Assembly (NCBI RefSeq): GCF_021730395.1
Contig: NC_069367.1
Location: 15,002,501-15,066,500, forward strand
Source of the DNA: Mercenaria mercenaria
Taxonomy: Eukaryota > Mollusca > Bivalvia > Venerida > Veneridae
DNA length: 64,000 nt
Direction: 5' to 3'
This document shows, piece by piece, positions 56,340-64,000 of this stretch. Below the pieces are notes generated by a model. The model saw only the letters and a list, made by a program, of their open reading frames with translations. It was not told the origin of the DNA and did not search any database. The position numbers and the translations under genes are program-made. Every line of letters starts with the position of its first letter. Positions within the stretch are counted from its first letter, which is position 1.

Positions 56340-57125
56340 ATCACAGAATAGTCTGAGCTGTTCTTCTTATCCTAGCGTCGGCGTCCATTTTTTGCATGCA
56401 AGTACATACAGCTATAATTTAAAGGCATACCCTATTGCTTTGAAACTTACTTTTTCTTTGTCTAGGTCAATTACCAACGTCACTGGGTCAAGTCCCATTA
56501 CTCTGACATGCATTTTGGCCAAATTATGCCCCCTTTTGGACTTAGAAAATCCTGGTTAAAGTTTTGCATGCAAGTACATATAGCTATCATTTAAAGGCAT
56601 ATAACTTTGAAACTTGTTTTTTTTCTTTTTCTAAGTCAATAACCAACCTCACTGAGTCAAGTGCCATAACTGTGCATGTATTATGGCTAAATTATGCCCC
56701 CCCATTTGGACTTAGAAAATCCTGGTTAAATTTTTGCTTGCAAGTTACTATCTCCAAAACCAATGCAGATATTGAACTGAAACTTCACATGTGTCTTAGG
56801 GGGTATAAAACTAAGTGATTACAGTTCTGTATACAAGTTACTATCTCAAAAACTAATGCAAATATTGAATTGAAACTTTACACCTTTTTTCGGGTTTATA
56901 AAACTAGGTCATAGCAGCAAGTCCCAGAACTCTGACTTGTATTTGCAAAATTATGTCCCCTTTTGAACTGAAAAACTTCTGGTTAAAGTTTTGCATGTAA
57001 GTTTCTCTATTCAAAACTAATGCAGATACTGGATTGAAACCTACTTAATATTTATGGTAATATTCCTACTTCTGGAACAACAATTCAAATAGTTAAGAAT
57101 TGGCTGTCTTACAGACAGCTCTTAT
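56340..57125. repeat. Internally tandem repeat ending in a GGCTGTCTTACAGACAGCTC hairpin
   Basis: Blocks of about 100-175 bp with GCATGCAAGTACATA and AAATTATGCCCCCTTTTGGA recur at about 56393, 56567 and (diverged) 56740, 56828 and 56990. The right end is a hairpin, GCTGTCTTACAGACAGC, at about 57105-57121. The same hairpin type starts the repeat at 8353 and occurs near 455 and 57390, so it marks ends of one family. Confidence 0.6.
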
Positions 57126-57765
57126 TCAGTTTGTCACCTCCTTACTTTGAAGAGGACTATTTCAACTAACAATATGTTTTGTGAAAAATATTTCAAGTTG
57201 GGTGATGTAAGTACATGTAATACTGTTAGAATTTCTTCTTGATTATGTCTGGTCTGTTAAGAAACTTCACACATGAAATGTTCTGTTTTCTCTTAAAAAG
57301 CAATATTGCATGGGTATTAATCACTCCTGCAATAGCTCTAGCTTCCTCAGATAAGCTCAGTTTTTCAACCTGAATCAAAATAGTGGAGCACACTGTCTCT
57401 GACAGCTCTTGTTATTCTTGCTACAGGTCTGTAAGTCCTGGAATTCTGTAAGTTTGTATTTTTTGTGAAAGTATTGTTGCTTTTGTTTGTTTGTTTAGTT
57501 TCTTTTTTATAAAATTGCCAGGAGTTAGCTTATGTCAGTGTTCAAATTTTGCATTAAACTTTTTGTCATGAATTGATTGTAAACTGGTGCTTAATCTGTA
57601 GCAAATCAAAAGAAGTGCTGATGTAGGTTGAAGAGGACAATTGAAATTGGATTACTGGTACATGTAGTACAGTTTACCAGAGAATTTTGTTATATTGTGA
57701 TCTCTCACAGTCTGCGTCTTGTCTTTTCAAATTTTCTTCAAGTGGCATTGCTTCTCTGAAACCAT

Positions 57766-58006
57766 TTGAGCCATGCCATGAGAAAATCAACATAGTGGGT
57801 TTGCGACCAGCATGGATCCAGACCAGCCTACGCATCCGCGCAGTCTGGTCAGGATCCATGCTGTTCGCTTTCAAAGCCTATTGCAATTAGAGAAACTGTT
57901 AGCGAACAGCATGGATCATGACCAGACTGCGCGGATGCGCAGGCTGGTCTGGATCCATGCTGGTCGCAAACCCACTATGTTGGTTTTCTCATGGCACGGC
58001 TCATTT
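57766..58006. repeat. Foldback element, TTGAGCC family, copy 3
   Basis: Inverted arms of about 95 bp with TTGAGCCATGCCATGAGAAA at the left and the complement at the right. The centre CTATTGCAATTAGAGAAACT is as in copies 1 and 2, about 40 kb away. Frames reading through it on both strands are not genes. Confidence 0.85.
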
Positions 58007-58440
58007 GGTTGAAGGTAATAAGAATTGGCTTGCATGTGTCTCTGATCGTCCCCTGTTAAGAAATAATTAATGGAAATGGGCCTTTTCTGACCCTGTACAT
58101 AAATGGATATAAACGTTTTGATTGGTCAAAAACAAAACGTGACTGCAGAGAGGTGGTACTTGTTTTCCTATAATGTCTTTTATAAAAAAAACAGTCAAAC
58201 TTTGAAATCTTTTCTCTGAAGCAGCTAGTCTGATTTCAAAAGTAATTATTCAAAGGCAACAGTTTCTTCAGTTTGTCCATGTTTGTTTTTGTCCCTGTTG
58301 AGCTGTGAAACTTTGGTGAGCTATGTTTATTGTAGCCATCCCCACTCTTTATATATATAACTGTACCCGCAGTCGCATTGAAAGGATACATATTTTAAAA
58401 ATTAATGGTCAGTATTGAGAGTTCAAGGTTGTAAAAACTT

Positions 58441-58820
58441 ACCATAGATACTCGTGTATAATGTGCAGTTTTTTTTTACCCCGGGACAACTGAGTGAGTG
58501 AGTTGGGTTTTACGGCAAATCAACACAAAATGGTCATATATCGCTGAGAAGAAGTTATATTGAAAACGCCAGTTGTAAAGTATACCTTAAATCATTTATG
58601 TAAAAATGTAAAGCATATCTAAAATCATTTATGTAAAAATATAAGGCATATCTAAAATCATTTATGTAACAAATTATATAAGCATATGTTAAAATATCAG
58701 CTGCAAACATAATAATATTGCAAAAGATGTGAATAAAAATATGAAATGTTCAGATTCTTTGATAAATTCCTATCTGCTTTAAAAAATCGTGGATGTGCAT
58801 TATACACGGGTATCTACGGT
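58441..58820. mobile_element. MITE with ACCATAGATACTCGTGTATA ends
   Basis: ACCATAGATACTCGTGTATA at the left faces the complement ACCGTAGATACCCGTGTATA at the right, about 27 bp of inverted ends. Inside are a SINE-tail-like GAGTGAGTGAGTTGGGTTTT (58491-58510) and three copies of a 33-36 bp unit (ATCATTTATGTAAAAAT, 58590-58680). 380 bp, non-coding. Confidence 0.65.
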
Positions 58821-58824
58821 TTAA

Positions 58825-59740
58825 AAGCTTGGTTTTCATTGTAAATGACTGACACTTCCGCAATAACAATTTTTCTGTTAATTTAATATATTCATTTTAA
58901 AAATTGATTTTATGAAAGTTATACACTGTGATCATTATTTTTATGTGCTGCCATTTCTGATGTTTAAATGTTTATTTTTTGTGTTGGGAAAATATAGGAT
59001 AGTACATTGTATATTAAAATTATTTTTTGTAGTGTTTTATGTTAAATATGTTTATATAGGATATCAGCTTGTCTGAAGATTGTATAAAGATTATTTAACA
59101 AGATATAAGACATATAAGCAGGGGTCTGTGAGACCAGTATCAACCATTGCTTTTTAAACAAACATAATGTACATGTCAGGGCATGACAGCGAAGATGTTC
59201 TGAGTGCATAATAAAATAAAGAAGCATTTAAAACTGGTTCGCTGTAGCATCATCATGTGTTGATTACTTTACAGTTTCAGAACTCTCAGTTAAAAAAAGT
59301 AATGTTAGTACAATTAGGAAATTTCAAAAATATATAGGGAAAAAAATGTCAGGTAGAAATTAAATATTGAGGATTTCTAGTTTCTGGTACACATGTACGT
59401 TGTGTATTTTGTTGAGTCATTTTTACATGAGATTATTTTGATAGATTTGTTTTATTTGTGCCATAAATTTAAGATATAAATTATTTCTAAATCTGTTAAT
59501 AGTTTTACCCGGTTTCATGCCTTGTCTTTTTGATTTAATATGAATAAGACAAAACGCATTCCAGAAATCGCCTCATTTTTGTGTTTCATACAAAATCCTT
59601 TCTTTGGACCTATTGTTAAATTAACATGATCGTGTCTGGATCTTAAACGTTGGACTTTTTATGCTGCTGAAAAGGGGAAGCACATATATGCTGCTGCTTT
59701 ATTTGTCCTTCTGTATGTTCATCCTGCAATTCTTGTAAGA
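58825..59740. other. Intergenic, no gene seen
   Basis: AT-rich without recognisable frames or repeat ends. Confidence 0.4.
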
Positions 59741-59754
59741 ACTATATTCCAGCA

Positions 59755-60430
59755 AGCAGTTATTGCCCTTTGATTTTTTAACATTTGTATAGTAATATTT
59801 GCACCATTTCTTGTCAGGAGTATTCCTCACTTGTTGAAATGCAATGAAACTTTATAGGAAAACTTTATAAGAAGTTTCACTCTCAAGAAGAGATTAGCAT
59901 TTTACCTTTATGTTCTGGTCAAATGATTTTTCATCGAGTTATTGCCCTTTGATTATTCAGCATTAGTAAAATATAGTGCCATCTTTGTCCGGAGTAATTC
60001 TCAGCAACAACTGGCTGTAATTCAGTAAAAAGTCATAGGAACCTTTACTCTCAAGAGAAGATTTGCATAGAATCTTCTTGTTCCGGTCGGATGATTTTTC
60101 ACCGAGTTATTTTGCCTTTGATTATTCAGCATAAGTAAAATATAGTGCCATCTTTGTCCGGAGTAATTCTCAGCAACAACTGGCTGTAATTCAGTAAAAA
60201 TTCATAGGAACCTTTACTTTCAAGAGAAGACTTGCATAGAATCTTCTTGTTCCGGTCGCATGATTTTTCACCGAGTTATTTTGCCTTTGATTATTCAGCA
60301 TAAGTACTACACTATAGTGCCATCCTTTTCCGGAGTTTTTCCTAGCAACCACTGGCTGATTTTCAGCGAAACTTCATAGAAAGCTTCACTCCCAAGATAA
60401 GATGCACATAAGAAACTTCTTCAAAAGCTT
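59755..60430. repeat. Tandem array with unit of about 165-182 bp
   Basis: About four units, each beginning near GTTATTGCCCTTTGATT (59759, 59939, 60104, 60285) and containing GTCCGGAGTAATTCTCAGCA, TCTCAAGAGAAGATTTGCAT and TTGTTCCGGTCG. The two central units are almost identical; the outer ones are diverged. Confidence 0.75.
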
Positions 60431-60439
60431 TGCTACTAA

Positions 60440-61085
60440 AGCAAGGTATGCACCCAGTAGATGTATTTCACCTTTGTGCTTACAAAATGTAATAATTATA
60501 CTTCATGGAGCATCCATAAGTTTACCAATATTTTCTTAAATTAGTTTACATTGATATTCAAGGAAAAGGAAATCCAGTAGACATGTAGGCTTCTGTTATT
60601 TCTCCTCCACACAACATGGCTGCAAATAGTTTGCATGGACATATCAGACAGGACTGCAATTCCATGACAACAGTATTGTAAAATCATTTAGTATGGTGTG
60701 CATGAAATTTCGTGTCTTGAGCCAAAATGGCTGTTTCCTGGGGATATGACTTTGTGAAGAATAACTGAATGGGAGTTTTATTTGTTCATTGAGATTAAAT
60801 GTTTCGGATTAAGCTGAGCAAGAAACCCATTAAAATTAGTCACCCACATATATCAATGAGTTAACATTAGCCTGTAGGGTGATAATATCATGTAATACAG
60901 TGATATCATGACAATATGTGTTAAGGTTGACAGTGGGTAGAACCTTATACACTATCATATTAGCAATTTTCATTGTGCTATTGTGATGTTGCATATCCTA
61001 GTGTCATACCATTACTTTTATGTTATAGTATTATCACCTTGGTGTTATCACTTTATCATCACCCATGTTGCCGTTCTGTTGTTTG
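60440..61085. other. Intergenic, no gene seen
   Basis: A loose cluster of GTGATATTATCA-like words near 60880-61060 is the only pattern noted. No gene supported. Confidence 0.4.
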
Positions 61086-61088
61086 GGA

Positions 61089-61258
61089 AATAGATTTTAG
61101 TTTTGCGTGCTTTGTTGGCAAATAAAACATGATTTTGAGTTCAGATGTGCTGTAACCTAATCATGAAGGCCAAAGGCCTGAGTGATTAATTACGATACAT
61201 CTGAATGAAAAAATGTGTTTTATTTGCCAACAAAGCACACAAAACTAAAATCTATTTC
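61089..61258. repeat. Foldback repeat, copy 2
   Basis: Arms of about 45 bp: AATAGATTTTAGTTTTGCGT then GCTTTGTTGGCAAATAAAAC, facing the complement at 61210-61258. Same family as 2738-2868. The longer repeat around it continues past a SINE insertion at 61571-61841 (compare 61852-61900 with 2915-2960). Confidence 0.75.
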
Positions 61259-61570
61259 CATTCAATTAACATGTTCGATTTACACCAGGAAAGTATACTA
61301 GTCTGGAATCCTTTTTTAGGCGTAAATGGAAGCATTATTTCCCTTGTCACTAAGCTATGTGTTCTTTTAGCTGTTCCGTTTCACCCCCCTTAAAATTACG
61401 AATTTGCAAAAAAAAAAGAATTCAACGTTCTGTCTTTGAGTAAAAAAAAATGTAACTGCTTTGATCACTAAAATCCATTTTCTGCACACATCAATGCAGA
61501 CAACATAAGTTACTACAGTATTTACCTCACATGATTTCTTTGATAAAATGCGGTTTTTAAATACGAGAGG

Positions 61571-61841
61571 GCCCGCCCGCTTAGCTCAGAAGGTAGAGCG
61601 TTGGTCTACGGATCGCGGGGTCGTGAGTTTGATCCTCGGGCGGGGCGTATGTTCTCAGACATTGTGTCTGAAACCATTAGTCCTCAACCTCTGATTCATG
61701 TGGGGAAGTTGGCAGTTACTTGCGGAGAACAGGTTTGTACTGGTACAGGATCCAGGATCACTCGTTAGGTTAACTGCCCGCCATTACATGACTGAAATAC
61801 TGTTGAAAAACGGCGTAAAACCCAAAACAAACAAACAAATA
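61571..61841 (+). repeat. tRNA-derived SINE, full copy with AAAC tail
   Basis: The head has A box TTAGCTCAGAAGGTAGAG (61581-61598) and B box GAGTTTGATCC (61625-61635). The would-be anticodon loop is CTACGGA, as in tRNA-Arg(ACG). The acceptor and anticodon stems pair poorly, so it is not a working tRNA. The body runs from ATGTTCTCAGACATTGTGTC to GAAATACTGTTGAAAAACGG and the tail AAACAAACAAACAAA. It is the best-preserved copy of the family also seen at 3836, 38334 and 62018. Confidence 0.8.
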
Positions 61842-62017
61842 TGAGAGAGTAAACTGGAATAGCCAAAAGTAGGTCATTTTGCAGAACGTGTTAATCGACA
61901 AGACAATCCTTCTTTGTTTATATAAAAGAAAATCTTAAAAGTGTTAGAATCGATGATAGAACACTGTACCTTGTTAGAGTTGAGTAAAACATACGCTTTA
62001 GAAAAGGATGACTTTGT

Positions 62018-62206
62018 GATAGACATTGTGTCTGAAATCATTAATTTTGTTATCCGACTCTAATGCATGTGGGGAAGTTGGTAATTACTTACGTAGACCA
62101 GATTTGTACTGGTACAGAATCCAGGAATGCTAGTTAGTTTAACTGCCCAATGTTACATAACTGAAATATTGTTGAAAAATGGAATTAAACTCCAAACAAA
62201 CAAATT
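62018..62206 (+). repeat. 5'-truncated SINE of the AAAC-tailed family
   Basis: GATAGACATTGTGTCTGAAA through GGGGAAGTTGGTAATTACTT to CTCCAAACAAACAAA matches the body and tail of the SINE at 61571-61841 without the tRNA head. It is only 180 bp downstream in the same orientation and more diverged, so it is an older insertion. Confidence 0.7.
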
Positions 62207-62209
62207 TGT

Positions 62210-64000
62210 GATATACAAAGAATTTCCAGATAATGTGATAAATGTCCATATTTTGCTGTTGTAATTTACAACATAAGAGTATGTTGATTACTTTGAACTT
62301 TAAAAAAGTTCAGTCAGAATGGAACTTCTAAGGAAGCATGAAAAGTTCTGGCAAGCCATACCAGTTGAAATTCATTACTTTTTATGGATTTAATTCAAAT
62401 TAAAAAATACCAAGATGGTGAAATATAGTTATGTGAATACAAATTTCTGTGAATTTTCATTTTATCTTTATTTGAACTGATGACACAAATCATTTTTGTC
62501 CTTGTTTTTACATGTATGCTACAAAAAAATTAAGAAGACAAAATTCAAAAAATATTTTATGTGCATCTGTTTTAGATGGCACCTTACCCTATTCTAAAAG
62601 TGCATGTTCAGGTGTTTTGGTGAAGGCATTACGAGAAGATTACAAAACTTGTTTCAAGAGAAAATTTTTGCTGTCTCCAATTTATGTAATGTATACAACT
62701 GTAAATACTTTACCATTTGTTTTAATATCTTTAAAGGAATTTAGAAATTTTAGTCTAGATATATGGGTGCTTATTGTGTATTTTACTTATATCTGAGTGA
62801 AGTGTATCACACTAACCTGTGATGATGGAAATTGTTTCATCTGATGTCACTTTCAATTTTTTTTTTCACTTTCTGGGGCAATATCCTACAGTTGTAGACT
62901 TTTCCAACTAGACCAATAACAATTTCATGAAGTCAGCCAGTTCTAGTACACTTAGTTTCTTGAAAATTGAATTGAAAATAATTAAATTGTTAACTCCTGT
63001 TTTGTTAAAAAGGTATGACATTTAAACAAAATTAATATTCAGGTAAAATCAAGAGGCATGAGGTAAAAATACTGATTTGAAATGTTTGTGTAATTAAACT
63101 TTGTGTTTGATAGTGGATTTTTCCTGTTATAAATAAGCTCTGCTTAAATTAATTCACTTACTCTACCATATGTTTGTAATTCCTGATACATATAAATCTG
63201 TTGTCAATATTGGCCCATTCTAAAGAATTTTATGACCAAGTCCAACTGTTTAGGAAAGACATAGTGGTAATGTGGTGACTAAACGTAAGTGCATAAAAGA
63301 AAAATTCCCAAATTTCTTCTCTAAATATAATTATGACAGAAATGTTAAGATTTGATAATTTAAAATAGTTTTATTAGTTAGATAAGAGACATTTCAGCAT
63401 AAACCATCCAAACTCTATGCACTTCGCTTTCAGAGAGATGAATTATGGTATTTTCGTACCTAAAGTGTTTCTTGTAGCTTAGAAATACACACAGTATAAG
63501 ATCAATATATTTTTGAGTAATATGATGCCCAACTTTTAAGAACCCATGTGAAATTACTCATTTTGCCAATGCAATGCATGGCTCACTCAGTAATTTTCCA
63601 ATATTGTGTATGTAACCAAAGAGCTATAGAAATAATACATGTATTACTAAGCAGCTGTTTAGTTGTAACTAAGTATGACTGAATAATTTATATACAAGAT
63701 ATTTAATTAACAAAATGGTCTAGTTGGAAAAGTCTTTAAGTATACAACAGCTTTTAAGGGTATTATATAAATAGCAATGTTCAAACTTCATATAAATATT
63801 TAAGAACTATTAAATAACTGTATTGAATTTAATATCATCAAGATGAACATTTATCTTCCATTAATATTGTTGAATGATTTGCTGTTGTGCCATGCTAAAA
63901 CTACATGCCTATGTGATGTAAACATACAAGTATGATTCAACTTTTTTTCCCCAATTGGCTTATTTTGTTCAGGCAAGATTCTTAACTGTCATAGTTGCAT
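62210..64000. other. Intergenic, no gene supported
   Basis: AT-rich. A 94-codon frame at 62512-62796 has an acceptor-like CTGTTTTAG inside but no recognisable domain. Nothing else is supported. Confidence 0.45.

Noticed and set aside
61571-61646. Functional tRNA-Arg(ACG) gene
   Set aside because: The A and B boxes and the loop are present, but the acceptor and anticodon stems pair poorly and a SINE body with AAAC tail follows.
62512-62796. 94-codon frame with a possible splice acceptor
   Set aside because: No recognisable domain, AT-driven composition and no partner exon found. One acceptor-like TTTTAG is not enough.

Overview
The window looks like nuclear DNA of a marine bivalve mollusc, probably a heterodont such as a venerid clam. 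This is an inference from three things: spliced metazoan genes with GT-AG introns, an AT-rich background packed with repeats, and several repeat families I recognise from bivalve genomes (tRNA-derived SINEs ending in AAAC repeats, a foldback family with arms starting TTGAGCC, and mosaic repeats carrying GGTCAAGGTCA motifs). No species name can be proved from the sequence alone.

Five protein-coding host genes are supported. (1) 3470-4866, minus: a two-exon stand-alone P2X7-type C-terminal zinc domain protein, with ETS and CRE motifs just upstream. (2) and (3) 21999-23546, minus, and 24470-26191, plus: two intronless HSPA12-type Hsp70 relatives, divergently arranged 923 bp apart. Both start with MGxxxSK, but only the plus-strand copy keeps the nucleotide-binding residues. 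(4) 33016-37119, plus: an eight-exon ZP-domain membrane protein of 353 residues with signal peptide, ten cysteines in the ZP region, furin-type site and transmembrane helix. (5) 47502-54598, plus: a two-exon heparan sulfate 6-O-sulfotransferase of 392 residues, split by a 5.9 kb intron made mostly of transposons.

Repeats by region. 0.8-2.4 kb holds mosaic repeats and a 21-base poly-G. 2.7-3.0 kb is an old foldback. 7.0-11.3 kb is a repeat block with a three-monomer higher-order satellite. 11.4-13.3 kb is a TTAA-flanked element. 13.5-18.2 kb holds local duplications, two SINE copies and two foldback copies. 27.5-29.4 kb is a decayed 5' half of a LINE. 38.0-39.4 kb holds a MITE and simple repeats. 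40.5-46.2 kb is a full-length but broken I/jockey-group LINE with an 11-bp target duplication, split by a solo LTR. 46.7-47.1 kb is a pair of tRNA-like repeats. 48.1-53.4 kb (the sulfotransferase intron) holds an element flanked by a 10-bp direct repeat, a MITE and a hAT-like element with an 8-bp target duplication. 55.2-60.4 kb holds a TTAA MITE, another foldback, another MITE and a tandem array. 61.1-62.2 kb is a second copy of the 2.7 kb foldback, carrying a SINE.

The genes do not form an operon or pathway: they are independent animal genes. The most interesting host observation is the HSPA12 pair, one apparent ATPase and one apparent pseudo-ATPase, sharing a predicted lipid anchor. The most interesting structural observations are the nested, datable insertions and the higher-order satellite with a nuclear-receptor-like motif in every unit.
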